From Thioploca ingrica (lineage in GTDB: Bacteria; Pseudomonadota; Gammaproteobacteria; Beggiatoales; Beggiatoaceae), in assembly GCA_000828835.1 (NCBI GenBank), contig AP014633.1:1674001-1738000 (forward strand): a stretch of DNA of 64,000 nucleotides. The letters run 5' to 3'. A program made the translations under genes and the position numbers. The notes below the pieces were generated by a model. The model was given only the letters and a program-made list of their open reading frames with translations, was not told the origin of the DNA and ran no database searches. Shown piece after piece: positions 1-10,576 of the stretch. Each line of letters starts with the position of its first letter. Position 1 is the first letter of the stretch.

Positions 1-778
<778 letters not shown>

Positions 779-836
779 TTATTGAATAGCTAAAAAAAAT
801 AAGTTTAGCAGTAAGTTATTGCTGCGATAATAGCCA

Positions 837-1301
837 TTAACTTTCTTCATTCATCGAATTAGAAAGTACTGCTTTAATTTGAGTATTGGTAAAACCGCGA
901 TATTGTAAAAAACGAATTTGCTTGGCTTGTTCACGCCGATCGGGAGATAAATTTTGACCAAAACGTTTTTGCCAAGCTTGTTGGGCGCGAGTTAGCCATT
1001 GTGGATCATGGCAATTTAATGCTTGGCTCAACAAGGTGCTGGCAATACCCCGTTCCCGTAATTCTTGCTCAATCCGCAGTGGTCCATAACCTTTACTTAT
1101 TCTAACCCGTAGATAATTTTCTACAAACCGTTCATCACTGAGTAAATTATCTGTTTGCAATTGCGTTAATACCGTGGCAATGACGGTTGAGTCAAAACCT
1201 TTTTTAATCAGCTTGTGGTGTAATTCCAACCGTGAGTGTTCACGTTGAGCGAGATAAGCTTTCGCACAGGCTTGAGCTTGTTGAGATAACTGGCTAGTCA
1301 C
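837..1301 (-). CDS. recX: RecX regulatory protein
   Basis: RecX binds RecA filaments and restrains recombinase activity. The protein is 154 residues, the usual length of the family, built of repeated three-helix units. Recognisable segments are the N-terminal RLELHHKLIKKGF unit, the DERFVENYLRVRISKGYGP segment that is the best conserved part of RecX, and a C-terminal KQIRFLQYRGFTNTQIKAVL unit. It lies 144 bp downstream of recA on the same strand, as expected for a recA-recX transcript, and just ahead of alaS. The 144-bp gap between recA and recX shows no strong hairpin, so read-through is likely. Identification rests on motif and position together. Confidence 0.93.
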   Translation of the reverse strand: MTSQLSQQAQACAKAYLAQREHSRLELHHKLIKKGFDSTVIATVLTQLQTDNLLSDERFVENYLRVRISKGYGPLRIEQELRERGIASTLLSQALNCHDPQWLTRAQQAWQKRFGQNLSPDRREQAKQIRFLQYRGFTNTQIKAVLSNSMNEES

Positions 1302-1445
1302 AGCGGCTATTTTATGATTTTATCATGTTATTTTCACTCTGATTCAATCCGGTGGACAATTTTTTGTTAGACCCGTGACAATCCGTTAAAAATTATCCAC
1401 ACCATTGATTTAATCAGAGTTTAATTATTAATGATGGGGTATTAA

Positions 1446-3140
1446 TTATTTGCTTTTATCGGGGGTTTCCTCAATTGCTACGGCGACTTTTGGCGGTAAC
1501 AATTGACTCCGAATTTGTTCTTCAATGGTTTGAGCCAGTTCGGGATGTTCTTTGAGATAAAGGCGAGTATTTTCTTTACCTTGTCCGAGATTATTGCCTT
1601 GATAACTATACCAAGCACCGGATTTGTCAATGACATTACATTGCGCTCCCAATTCGATCAATTCACTTTCATGGGAAACACCCTCGCCATAAAGAATATC
1701 AAATACAGCTTCTTTAAAGGGGGGAGCAACTTTATTTTTAGCGACTTTAACCCGCGTTTCGTTACCAATCACTTCTTCCCCGCGTTTGACACCACCGATG
1801 CGGCGAATTTCTAAACGTATCGAGGCATAGAATTTAAGTGCATTACCACCGGTGGTGGTTTCCGGTGAGTTATGAACAATAACGCCATCGACCACGTAGT
1901 TATGATAACCTTCAATTTCTAAGTCAAAACGATGTTCTGGTTGTAGTAAAGCTTGTTTTTGAATATCAATAATAGAACCGGGTATCGCTCGCCAGACTTT
2001 TTGAGTTGGAGAGGAAGGATAATCGCATTGCTCATGGGCTGATGCGAGGACTACTAACTCATCTTCTTCATTAACACCGTGACTGTTTTCATGAGTGCTT
2101 GAATGAGAAGCGGTTTGCCACAACGGATATCGGGGTGAGGTATGTTCAATATCATCACTGGCTATTTTAGTCAGCAACGAATCCCAATGAGTCGATTCTA
2201 TACCGGTTAAAATTTCAAAAGGCACCATCGTCATCAGTTTATCACCCACTTTCAGGCTACCAGCGGCTTGATAACCCGTTGGGGTAAGCAACTGATGATT
2301 AGCGGTACAAGCAAATTGGTAATCGGATTGCGAACCGGGCGCAGCCACTTTGAAATGCCAAAAAGTATCGGTTTCACCATTATCATACCAATTAACAATC
2401 CGCCGTGGTTCAAAAGCTTGAGTGTTTTGATTGTAGGAGAGTACTTCTACCGGTAATTTTCGAGTGACGATATTGCCAATGGATTCCTTAGAATCGTCGG
2501 CAAGTACTACCGGCGTTTCGTAAGCAAAACAACCAAACATCACGCCGATTTTCATCCGAATTTGATTAATAAAAATAACTAAGGTATTGGTGCGACTAAT
2601 GTTAGCCGTCAATTTGCGTAAAGCTTGTGACATGAGCCGAGCCTGTAATCCCATGTGGGAATCGCCCATATCACCTTCAATTTCTGCCTTGGGAGTCAGT
2701 GCCGCAACTGAATCAATCACGACGAGGTCGAATGCGCCTGAGCGTACTAAGGTATCGGTAATTTCTAGCGCTTCCTCGCCATTATTCGGTTGGGCTAAAT
2801 ACAGTTCGCTAATATTGATCCCCAATTTTTCAGCATAGTGCCTATCGAGGGCATGTTCAGCATCAATGAATGCGACTAACCCGCCTTTTTTTTGGACTTC
2901 GGCGGCCACTTGTAAGGTCAGTGTCGTTTTACCGGAGGCTTCTGGTCCATAGATTTCCACTACCCGTCCTTTAGGTAAACCCCCGACGCCAAGAGCGATA
3001 TCTAAGCCTAAAGAACCGGTTGAAACGGTTTCGACATCAAGAGCGGTGACATCACCTAAACGCATAACCGCACCTTTACCAAATTGTTTTTCAATTTGTT
3101 TGAGCGTGTTATTTAAAGTTAGTTTTTTATTGTCGTCCAT
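1446..3140 (-). CDS. recA: RecA recombinase precursor containing an intein
   Basis: RecA drives homologous pairing, strand exchange and LexA autocleavage. The precursor is 564 residues from the ATG at 3140; a GTG 13 codons upstream is possible but gives an atypical N-terminus. Walker A is GPEASGKTT, the Walker B strand is [10 protein letters not shown], and loop L1 with [16 protein letters not shown] is intact. The reading frame is broken after IGVMFG by a 221-residue insertion (precursor residues 204-424) and resumes with [16 protein letters not shown], which belongs directly after MFG in every RecA. Removing the insertion leaves 343 residues, close to the 353 of E. coli RecA. The protein must therefore splice to be functional. 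The acidic C-terminal tail is short. No LexA box was identified upstream by eye. Confidence 0.97.
   Translation of the reverse strand: MDDNKKLTLNNTLKQIEKQFGKGAVMRLGDVTALDVETVSTGSLGLDIALGVGGLPKGRVVEIYGPEASGKTTLTLQVAAEVQKKGGLVAFIDAEHALDRHYAEKLGINISELYLAQPNNGEEALEITDTLVRSGAFDLVVIDSVAALTPKAEIEGDMGDSHMGLQARLMSQALRKLTANISRTNTLVIFINQIRMKIGVMFGCFAYETPVVLADDSKESIGNIVTRKLPVEVLSYNQNTQAFEPRRIVNWYDNGETDTFWHFKVAAPGSQSDYQFACTANHQLLTPTGYQAAGSLKVGDKLMTMVPFEILTGIESTHWDSLLTKIASDDIEHTSPRYPLWQTASHSSTHENSHGVNEEDELVVLASAHEQCDYPSSPTQKVWRAIPGSIIDIQKQALLQPEHRFDLEIEGYHNYVVDGVIVHNSPETTTGGNALKFYASIRLEIRRIGGVKRGEEVIGNETRVKVAKNKVAPPFKEAVFDILYGEGVSHESELIELGAQCNVIDKSGAWYSYQGNNLGQGKENTRLYLKEHPELAQTIEEQIRSQLLPPKVAVAIEETPDKSK
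1869..2531 (-). other. in-frame mini-intein within RecA
   Basis: Protein-splicing element of 221 residues. It begins with Cys ([13 protein letters not shown], block A), has block B with the TxxH motif ([13 protein letters not shown]), block F ([12 protein letters not shown]) and ends with the VIVHN block G; the first residue after it is Ser. All four catalytic positions (Cys1, block B His, terminal His-Asn, Ser+1) are present, so splicing looks competent. The linker between blocks B and F is about 110 residues and shows no LAGLIDADG or HNH motif, so there is no recognisable homing endonuclease. The insertion point, after MFG and before SPETTTGG, is the site used by the Mycobacterium leprae RecA intein as I recall it. 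Boundaries were checked codon by codon. Confidence 0.95.
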
Positions 3141-3179
3141 TTTATGAGCTCGTTGCTTCTTCAAATTCGGTTCGATCAC

Positions 3180-3496
3180 AATTAAATACAGTTTTAAGGT
3201 TCAGTGGTAGTATAAACCGGTCAGGTTTTTTCAACTAAACGGTTTTTTTATTACCCAGTGGGTGCAAAATAAAATCATGATAAGCTGCATTGATATTAAC
3301 TACAAGCTATTTTTAAATCAATTATATCTTGTAAAATTAGCGAGATAATGTTTTTTAAATAAAGAAATAAACAAGCCATAAAGTTTGTCAAACTTTTGGG
3401 GCTTTCTTTGTCTGAAGCAGAATTTTGAGAATATTAGAATTTTCAGAATTGTAGAATTGTAGGTCGGACTAAGCGTAGCGTGTCCGACAGATAACT
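3180..3496. other. intergenic region, recA upstream / C25 gene downstream
   Basis: No credible gene; the one short open frame here has no ribosome binding site and no family resemblance. The right part must hold the recA promoter reading leftwards. A dyad GTCGGAC...GTCCGAC (3463-3469 and 3482-3488) lies 9 bases beyond the C25 gene stop and could act as its transcription end, although it has no T-run. Confidence 0.5.
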
Positions 3497-6331
3497 TTAC
3501 CACTCTTTTAAAGTAACTGCTGGATCACCAAACAAAGTAAACTTTTGGATCACATCTGACGATACCCCTTGTTTATAAGCCACTAATTTTGCTTGAGTCG
3601 TGATAGCACCTAATATTCTGTTTTCTTTATCAAAAATGGTTGAAAATATTTCCTTTGCTAGAATACTGTCTTCCCAAAAATAACTTATCTTGCTGGGTGC
3701 AAAAGCGCCAATGGCTCCTGCCGGGGCTAATAGAAATTCTTCCGCCAGAGAATAATTATCCGGATCAACAAAATACCCATTGATACAACTTAACATTATC
3801 GCAAAAATTAAATGCGCTTGATTAGTCAACTGCTGAACATCGGTGGGTTCAAATAAGCCCTTGGCTCCGCTCCATTTATTCATCACGCCATGTCCAATAT
3901 AGTTACTGAGCATAATTCCTTCATTCATGCTGGAAATAATGTCTTGTGTTGCTTGAGTTATTTTTGCTTTAGTTTGGGGCTGGTTTTTAAGGTATTCTTG
4001 CACGTAAACTTTAGCGGCGTTAAATCCAACCGGTAAATAATGATCCAGTGTCTCACTTAATTCCTCGAATTGAGTCTCACTATCAGCCACTAGCAAAACT
4101 TTATGAGGATTTTTAGCCGTCGATTTTTCAAAATAAAGGATTTTTTCAATTAATCTGCTGACTTCTGCTGGTGTTTTACCAGGGATTCTCCCAATGAACA
4201 TATCCGGTAAGAAGTCTTCTCCATCGACACTCACATACCAATTATCATCTGGAATTAAGGTATCATCCCAAGCAGCCGCAGAAAGATGAGTGGGAACTTG
4301 ATTGGCTTTTTTATGGTTTTCTTTGTAATTGACGTGAGTTTCGCCCACTAAAAAAATATAAGTGGGTGCTGGACGAACCCAGTTTTCATAAGCATATTTT
4401 AAAAACTGTTTAATAGCCGCTGGGTCAGATAAACCACCATTGAATTCATTGTAAATCGCTTCCACACTAACTGATTTGACTCGCAATCCTTGGCTGCGTC
4501 GGTATTGGCATAAGGGTTCTACTGCTGCGATTAATTCTTGACTGGTAATGAGCAGATAGTCTGCCCCGTTTTTATTATTTTTCAATCGATTAGATTGCCA
4601 AGGTTGGATGCGGTTAGGGGATTGGATTTGTGGTTCAGTTAACACATAATAAGTTTTGTCTGCGGTGGCTAAGCTTGTAAAAGTGGCGCGGTAATCTTTA
4701 GCGTTTTTTTCCACTAGAAAATTAACAATTTCTTCTACTTGATAGGGATTGGTCATCTCATAAATCAAGATATTAGGTTCACTTAACTGGTTTATTTCTA
4801 CTTGCAGCGGTTGATTATTTCCCTGGAGAGTAAATGTCAGTTGATCGTTTACGGCTTCTAAGTTTCGCCAATATTCTACTTCTATCCAATTGTGATAAAC
4901 GCTATCGTTTTTGGCAGCATCGCCTGGTAGCCTGAGGGTAAGTTTATTGTGGTTGGGTTTGAATAGTTCTGTAGAAACGAGCATTTCCTGACTATATTTT
5001 GATTGCTTTTCCCAATATTCATCCCCAATAGTGATATCGTTTAATTCGATTATTGTATGATGTTGAAAATAAGAAGCCTCTTGAAATCCAACGCGAACGA
5101 TAGCTTCTGGAAAGGCTAAGGAAAGGGAAGGAATATCGAGGGTATAGTCTTGACTGTCAGGCGCAGTGAGTTTGTTCCAAAACCAGTAATCTTGTTCGGG
5201 CGCACCGGGAGTATCCCACCACATCTTTTGATTGTTTTCGAGGTGAAGACGTTCATAAAAAACCTTGACTGGTTCACCTTCTCCCGTTACCTGACCATTG
5301 ACTTGAACTATCCTTTTACCGCCAGCCTTTTTTCGCCAATCTAACCAATAGACGTTGGTATTCGTAAAAACATTATCGATGCTTTGGGCATAAAATTCGA
5401 TAAAATCGCCTGGCTGCAACGTTTCCTGGTCTGCAGCAACGACTTTGATAGCGACTTCTTTGCCTTGATGAGTTAGATGCAATCTCTCTGGCTTGACAAA
5501 CTGAGGTTGCAATCCAACTGCAGCTAACTGCTCATAAGTTATTCTATAAAGACCCGTTTGAGTAATATCGATTCGTAAAGCGTCGCTGGATTGAAGTTGT
5601 CTGTTGTGGGGTTGTTCTGGGGCTAAAACCGGGTTATTTTCGGCTGTTAATGAACGTTTGGGTTGCTGCTCCGAAGTAGAAATGATTTTTCTCGGATAAT
5701 TAATAATCAAATCGGCTAATAGTGTTTCATAAGGTTCTGAATCCGCTTTAACTCGAAGAGTTGATTTAGACAACAGCGGCTGGTCAAATTGTACTTGTAA
5801 AGTGAGGTGATTAAAGTAGCGTAATTGTTGAGTAGTGGGATTCCATTGAAACGGAAAAATGAGCAGTCGATTAATATTCACCCCTCGTAAAATCCCGCCG
5901 GATTCAACGGCAACTAAGTTTTCCGGAATAAAATCTTCCCTTTGATAAACGGCCTCATTGTTAATGTATCGTACTTCGCCGGTAGTTGAAATTGGTTTTG
6001 CTGGTACTGGACACAAGTGAATATTTTCTAAAATACCTGACTGAGTTTCAAGAATCTGGGTCATGACTTTGCTTTGCTGAGGCACTTGTATGAATGTGCC
6101 TTGAATGGGTACTTCGGGATAGCCTAGTTCTCCAGTGTTGGGAAACAAAGGGATATGAATTCGATGACATGATTGGTGACTGGTTTGAACTGTTTCGATT
6201 TTAAAGGGGGGAAGGAGAAATTCAACCGTGAAACCATATTCATCTTCAGAATGGATTTGGAAGGGAGAAAAATTGGCTTCAACCACACTGGATAAACTAA
6301 GTAACAGTAACAACAGTCCTGAAATAAACAT
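3497..6331 (-). CDS. secreted C25-family (gingipain-type) cysteine peptidase
   Basis: 944 residues from the ATG at 6331 (a GTG one codon upstream is also open; AAGG lies about 10 bases before the ATG). An N-terminal hydrophobic run ending VEA is a signal peptide, so the protein is exported. Residues ~20-600 are beta-rich and resemble the propeptide and adhesive segments of large C25 proteins. The peptidase unit lies in the last ~350 residues: DYLLITSQELI at its start, the FLVGETHVNY strand, SNYIGHG with the catalytic His, and MLSCINGYF with the catalytic Cys. It ends with TLFGDPAVTLKEW, the usual C25 terminus. No type IX C-terminal sorting domain is visible, so how it leaves the cell is unclear. 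Substrate unknown. Family call strong, physiological role inferred only as extracellular proteolysis. Confidence 0.88.
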   Translation of the reverse strand: MFISGLLLLLLSLSSVVEANFSPFQIHSEDEYGFTVEFLLPPFKIETVQTSHQSCHRIHIPLFPNTGELGYPEVPIQGTFIQVPQQSKVMTQILETQSGILENIHLCPVPAKPISTTGEVRYINNEAVYQREDFIPENLVAVESGGILRGVNINRLLIFPFQWNPTTQQLRYFNHLTLQVQFDQPLLSKSTLRVKADSEPYETLLADLIINYPRKIISTSEQQPKRSLTAENNPVLAPEQPHNRQLQSSDALRIDITQTGLYRITYEQLAAVGLQPQFVKPERLHLTHQGKEVAIKVVAADQETLQPGDFIEFYAQSIDNVFTNTNVYWLDWRKKAGGKRIVQVNGQVTGEGEPVKVFYERLHLENNQKMWWDTPGAPEQDYWFWNKLTAPDSQDYTLDIPSLSLAFPEAIVRVGFQEASYFQHHTIIELNDITIGDEYWEKQSKYSQEMLVSTELFKPNHNKLTLRLPGDAAKNDSVYHNWIEVEYWRNLEAVNDQLTFTLQGNNQPLQVEINQLSEPNILIYEMTNPYQVEEIVNFLVEKNAKDYRATFTSLATADKTYYVLTEPQIQSPNRIQPWQSNRLKNNKNGADYLLITSQELIAAVEPLCQYRRSQGLRVKSVSVEAIYNEFNGGLSDPAAIKQFLKYAYENWVRPAPTYIFLVGETHVNYKENHKKANQVPTHLSAAAWDDTLIPDDNWYVSVDGEDFLPDMFIGRIPGKTPAEVSRLIEKILYFEKSTAKNPHKVLLVADSETQFEELSETLDHYLPVGFNAAKVYVQEYLKNQPQTKAKITQATQDIISSMNEGIMLSNYIGHGVMNKWSGAKGLFEPTDVQQLTNQAHLIFAIMLSCINGYFVDPDNYSLAEEFLLAPAGAIGAFAPSKISYFWEDSILAKEIFSTIFDKENRILGAITTQAKLVAYKQGVSSDVIQKFTLFGDPAVTLKEW

Positions 6332-6345
6332 CACTTTCTGACCTT

Positions 6346-6380
6346 AAAAAAAGGGCACAATTTATTACTGCACCCTTTTT
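6346..6380 (-). terminator. probable rho-independent terminator
   Basis: On the minus strand the transcript would form a GGGTGC/GTGCCC stem (two G-U pairs) around an 11-base loop, followed by seven T residues. It starts about 24 bases after the stop of the gene ending at 6404. Flanking A and T runs make it possibly bidirectional. Confidence 0.6.
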
Positions 6381-6403
6381 CGTAAACTGAAAAACTAACT
6401 ACT

Positions 6404-7075
6404 TTATTGGGCTGGGAGCACGACAATAACACCCGGCGCAACATTTTCAGCCGCTACTGTACCATTCGGGAAGTAAACATCTTCTCTATTGGCACCCGTA
6501 TTGGTAACAATGGTACTTGGCATACTCACTAGATTATCATTTAAAGGTCGACATGCTGGTGTTTCGGTATCAAAGCGGACGCAGTAGCCGGTGCTAATAG
6601 CGCTAACGGCAAGCTGAGTCAAAGTGATATCAATCGTATGGTTACCCGCGACAAGACCAGCCTCTAGACCATGATAGGTACTATTTTGCCAAGAGTTTTG
6701 ACAAATTTGGTTGATAGCATCACCGGGCGAAGGCAATGGTCTGCCGGCAAAAGGAACCGTTGTCAGGGTATTACCATTTTCTACCTTAGTTACTTTAAAG
6801 GTATCCCCTGGAATAAACGCATCGGTAATTCTTAAACACCCGGGCTGTTCGGTGACAATAGCGAACCGGTTTGTTTGTCCTACTGGTCCTATATTGCAGC
6901 CTTTCCACGCGCTATCTGGGGTAAGCGTTACATTACTGCAATCAAACGGATTGGCAGTAGCAGAATATTCTCCCTCCGGGAGTGTAAAAATACTTTCTTC
7001 AGCATGAATGCCTCCTAAAGGAACTGTTGTTAAACTAATCAATATGAACGCTTTTAAGAGAGATTGTTGGCGCAT
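6404..7075 (-). CDS. small exported protein of unknown function
   Basis: 223 residues from the ATG at 7075, chosen because AGGAAAAG lies just before it; the longer open frame upstream has no ribosome binding site and would bury the signal peptide. The N-terminus MRQQSLLKAFILISL...GGIHA is a signal peptide. The mature part is beta-rich, with about eight Cys (CSNV, GCNIG, GCLRI, ICQN, YCVRF, ACRP) that would form disulfides outside the cytoplasm. No family recognised. It lies between the C25 peptidase gene and the exported protein gene at 7274-9268 on the same strand; a shared role in the envelope is only suggested by that. Confidence 0.65.
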   Translation of the reverse strand: MRQQSLLKAFILISLTTVPLGGIHAEESIFTLPEGEYSATANPFDCSNVTLTPDSAWKGCNIGPVGQTNRFAIVTEQPGCLRITDAFIPGDTFKVTKVENGNTLTTVPFAGRPLPSPGDAINQICQNSWQNSTYHGLEAGLVAGNHTIDITLTQLAVSAISTGYCVRFDTETPACRPLNDNLVSMPSTIVTNTGANREDVYFPNGTVAAENVAPGVIVVLPAQ

Positions 7076-7273
7076 TTCGACTTTTCCTATCAGTAAATTG
7101 TAGAGATAAAACCGATAGGTCGCTATGTGAAACAGTTTGTCAAACCCTACCCTAATTAATCTTAAAACTGTTTGCACTAGATAAGTATAGCAATAATTAC
7201 TTAATTATAAAATTAAAATAATCAATATATTATGTTTCCTATACGCCGGTGTTCACAATTTGCCTCATTTTGG

Positions 7274-9268
7274 TTAATTTCCTGAATCAATCGCTCGGTT
7301 GGGAATAACTTGTTGGCGATCTCCACGAATTCCTCTAAGCGTTATTGGAAGTTTAGATTCAATCTTTTCAATTGAGGAAGTATGAGAGGAAGTATGAACC
7401 GATAACAAGATATCATCTCCTAAAAATTGACCATACTTGCCACGCATATAAGGTTTTTCATTCACAATCAAATGTTTTTCAAAGAGGAATAATTGTCCTT
7501 GTGTTGGAATGTCAATTTGGGTTGGGTTTGCTGACACCTTTGATTCCGGAATAGAAAATTCGGTGACTTGTTTAAGCGGGCCTTCAAATCTTGAATATTC
7601 ATAATATTCAGGTAGATAAAGTTGCCAGTTCAGGTAACTAATCGGAATGTCAACGGCGGGCAATTGATTGAGGATATCACCCTTGAGGCTAAGTTTATTC
7701 ACTTCAGTGATATAGCCAATTTCAATGGTAAAGGATTGTAAAGTTTCCCCTTGGGCCAGCGATTTTTTCATGGGAATGAGAATTTCACCGTTATCTTTTT
7801 GAGCGGGTTTGACAGGTGCTCCGTCGAGAAAAGCCTGCCACAGGTGAGAATTTTCCGGTAAAGTCAAACTGAGAAACTGGCGATCATTATTGCGAATAGA
7901 ATAGAGAATCCGATTGATACTTTTACCTTCAAGGGTTCTATGGGTAACACAATCAACGCGATCAATGTTAGCCACGACTGTTTGAATTTCTTGATAGCCT
8001 TTAATACTGATAGCGGAATTAAACGTGCTCGTATGAAATTGGTAACCATAAAGCAATGGATTAGCGGTTCTTTGCCATAAAGCCGGGGGTAAATTTTTCG
8101 CCGGAATTAATACCCCATTAGTTACTTTTTTAGTGGCGACTTCCAGATTACCTAACACTTCTATGCCTAAAAAACCTTCCAGGTTATCAACCCCGGTGAT
8201 GGTTATCGTGGGAATATTTGTTTCCAAAGGCAAATCGTTAAAACGCCGTCGATAAGAGATTTCGATTTTAATTTGCGCCGGTGAATCTTGATGACCCGCT
8301 ATCTTGATCACTTGAGATTGCGCTAATTTTTCCGTAGACCATTGAGTAATATCTGAACTGGTGACATTGAGAATTTCCACGTCTACCGGCAGATGAAAAG
8401 CAATTTGTTCCAATGAAGTTAAATATTTAATTATAATAGTATTGATAACCACCAATTCGGCTTTATCGATTGAAGCTAACGCTCGGATAATCGCTAAACT
8501 TTTCCGAGTAATGCCGCTGTCGGTTTTGATTTGCCAACGGAGTTGAAAATTATCGTGTTCACTGAGTACCGTTTCAACGGTGGTGATGTCTTTCTGTTGA
8601 TTAATTTGGCTGTAGGGAGGGGGCTGCACTAAGGTGACTCCTTTCTCAGCGATCCGTAAGAACAAGTGGTTAACGACCGCCCGGGGAGGAATAAAAGTGA
8701 GGGTGTAAATGGATTCTTTAACTTGAATAGGCAGATAAAATACGACTTGTAGAGCCAACTGTTGGGGACCCGTGGCGAATAAATGATAACCGTTGGTATC
8801 TCTTATTAATTGGTTGATGTTGGGTTGAGTATTATTCGCCACTGCTGGGGTTAAAGTATTATTATTAACCGTCGCTTGAATTTTTTCCGCGTGGATTACG
8901 GTTATATTGACCGATTCAATACCAACATCGTTAGAAAACAGTGGGATAGTCACCCAACCGGTTTTGAATATTTGCACCATCAATTCAGCTTCAAAGTAGA
9001 CTGAATTTCCCTTAACTTCACCGCTAAAATGGCTCTGGGTAATGGAATAATTGATGGGTAAAGGTTCTACCTTCGTTTTTTTATCAGCCAAGTTATGCTT
9101 TTTTAACGTTTCCAATTCTTCCAGTAATTTTTTTAGCTCTGTCCAGGGTAAAATCACTTTACCCGCATCAAGATTAGTCAGGGCAATTTCTTCAGCATAT
9201 CCTAAAGATAAATAATTGAGTGCCAATAATACTAAGCCGATTAAAAGATATCGATTATTTGCTTTCAT
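7274..9268 (-). CDS. large exported beta-rich protein, unknown family
   Basis: 664 residues from the ATG at 9268; the start overlaps the end of the upstream CreD-like gene by 14 bp, which points to translational coupling. The N-terminus MKANNRYLLIGLVLLALNYL with a following GYAEE site is a signal peptide. A short charged helix (PWTELKKLLEELETLKKH) follows, then about 600 residues of beta-strand-rich sequence without repeats I can name and without a C-terminal membrane anchor. Because it is coupled to a membrane protein with a large periplasmic domain, the two probably work together at the inner membrane. No enzymatic motif seen. Confidence 0.75.
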   Translation of the reverse strand: MKANNRYLLIGLVLLALNYLSLGYAEEIALTNLDAGKVILPWTELKKLLEELETLKKHNLADKKTKVEPLPINYSITQSHFSGEVKGNSVYFEAELMVQIFKTGWVTIPLFSNDVGIESVNITVIHAEKIQATVNNNTLTPAVANNTQPNINQLIRDTNGYHLFATGPQQLALQVVFYLPIQVKESIYTLTFIPPRAVVNHLFLRIAEKGVTLVQPPPYSQINQQKDITTVETVLSEHDNFQLRWQIKTDSGITRKSLAIIRALASIDKAELVVINTIIIKYLTSLEQIAFHLPVDVEILNVTSSDITQWSTEKLAQSQVIKIAGHQDSPAQIKIEISYRRRFNDLPLETNIPTITITGVDNLEGFLGIEVLGNLEVATKKVTNGVLIPAKNLPPALWQRTANPLLYGYQFHTSTFNSAISIKGYQEIQTVVANIDRVDCVTHRTLEGKSINRILYSIRNNDRQFLSLTLPENSHLWQAFLDGAPVKPAQKDNGEILIPMKKSLAQGETLQSFTIEIGYITEVNKLSLKGDILNQLPAVDIPISYLNWQLYLPEYYEYSRFEGPLKQVTEFSIPESKVSANPTQIDIPTQGQLFLFEKHLIVNEKPYMRGKYGQFLGDDILLSVHTSSHTSSIEKIESKLPITLRGIRGDRQQVIPNRAIDSGN

Positions 9269-10568
9269 TAGGGTCATCCGGTTGCGGAGAGAGGTTGTTG
9301 GCAACACCATTGGATTGAGCAGCGCTTGACCAGCCTAATAATTCACTGAATTTTAAGTCTTTATAGCGTGACAATATCTGCATAATAATGCCCATGAGTA
9401 CTACCCCTTCGATGGTTAGAATTAAACCAGTATAAGTAGGTAATAGCGCCGCTATGGAAGTAACCCCGAGATAAAATGTGTAGGCCATCGCAATGGCCAG
9501 CGCAATTTTGATGCGGTACAACATTCTCACATAATTAAATATCAATAAGCCAATAATAGTAAATGAAATCGCCAAAGCCAATATGACTTCAATATAAACC
9601 AGTAGGTAAACGAACAGAGGATAAAATAAAAAATAAGTCACACTAATAATAGCGATCTGGACAAAATTTAACCGGTGGCCAGCCAATAATAAAATAGCAC
9701 TTAACGAAGCCAGAAATAATAGAAAGAAAGCCGGTGCTCGGTAAGTCATCACTGCGAGTTGTTTTTCGATGTTGAGCTTATCGGGGAGAATAACACCAAT
9801 ATTAAATTGAGTCAGGGTGCGATCCAGTTTCCAGAGCAATAGCTTACCATCAGATGTTTCCTGTGGTGGCGCAGTGGGTGGCATGGTGGCTTCTGCATAG
9901 TCTAAATTTTTTGCACCTTGTACTTCCACTTTCATCAGAAAGTTATTAATTTTTTTCCCGGGTTCAAAGCCATATTGAAATTGATCCAGTCCTCTCCCTT
10001 CATAATGAACTGCAATTTCGAGGGTTGCGGCTGGTTCTAATAAACCCGTCCATAAGGCCAAATTCGGTTGATATTCAGTGTTTTCAAGGTCTTCTTCGCC
10101 ATTCACTAACAGTTTTACATTTTGTAACATCCCCCGTGTTTGTTGAGTGGGATAGGGAAAAATAAAAGAGAGATAAATTTTTTCATTTTCTGGATTACGA
10201 AAGGTATATTTCCCTAAAAAATCAGCATTATAACCAGTATAATACACTAACCCTTTTTTTCGATAATCCATTTTGAGAATGACTGTCAGGTCTGAGGTCT
10301 GAATTTCTCCTCTACTCAAGCTTGAAACATCTGAACCAAACCGTTTATAACGAATAGAAGGCATTGGTTGTGCAAGATTGTCACCCCAAATTTGTTTGAC
10401 CGAACTTAATTGGGTGTTCATCGCTTGGTAGGTTCTTTCCTCAAGGCGCGCTGCTAACATCATCCAAGCAATAACTAGTGGCAAAAAGATTAACCAAATG
10501 TATGGGTTAAATAACGTTGTTTTTGACAATTGAAAAAAATTTCTGGCATTCTTGTTAGGCGGTTGCAT
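9255..10568 (-). CDS. CreD-like inner membrane protein
   Basis: 437 residues. One N-terminal membrane segment (about residues 20-40), a periplasmic domain of about 230 residues, then six closely spaced C-terminal membrane helices from about residue 275 to 405, and a short hydrophilic tail. That topology, and the segment ALAIAMAYTFYLGVTSIAALLPTYTG written here only as positions 355-380, resemble the CreD (Cet) family, but sequence similarity is faint and the periplasmic part is different. The start is 8 bp after the stop of the ATPase-like gene and the end overlaps the exported-protein gene, so the three genes form one operon. Function unknown; CreD-type proteins are tied to envelope stress in other bacteria. 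Confidence 0.6.
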   Translation of the reverse strand: MQPPNKNARNFFQLSKTTLFNPYIWLIFLPLVIAWMMLAARLEERTYQAMNTQLSSVKQIWGDNLAQPMPSIRYKRFGSDVSSLSRGEIQTSDLTVILKMDYRKKGLVYYTGYNADFLGKYTFRNPENEKIYLSFIFPYPTQQTRGMLQNVKLLVNGEEDLENTEYQPNLALWTGLLEPAATLEIAVHYEGRGLDQFQYGFEPGKKINNFLMKVEVQGAKNLDYAEATMPPTAPPQETSDGKLLLWKLDRTLTQFNIGVILPDKLNIEKQLAVMTYRAPAFFLLFLASLSAILLLAGHRLNFVQIAIISVTYFLFYPLFVYLLVYIEVILALAISFTIIGLLIFNYVRMLYRIKIALAIAMAYTFYLGVTSIAALLPTYTGLILTIEGVVLMGIIMQILSRYKDLKFSELLGWSSAAQSNGVANNLSPQPDDPNESK

Positions 10569-10576
10569 AAATTTAC

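Noticed and set aside
1869..2531. Homing endonuclease inside the RecA intein
   Set aside because: No LAGLIDADG or HNH motif in the ~110-residue linker.
1503..2838. Open frames on the plus strand within recA
   Set aside because: They are antisense to conserved RecA and intein codons and have no family resemblance.
3318..3503. 61-residue open frame between recA and the C25 gene
   Set aside because: No ribosome binding site, low-complexity composition, and it runs through the repeat at 3463-3488.
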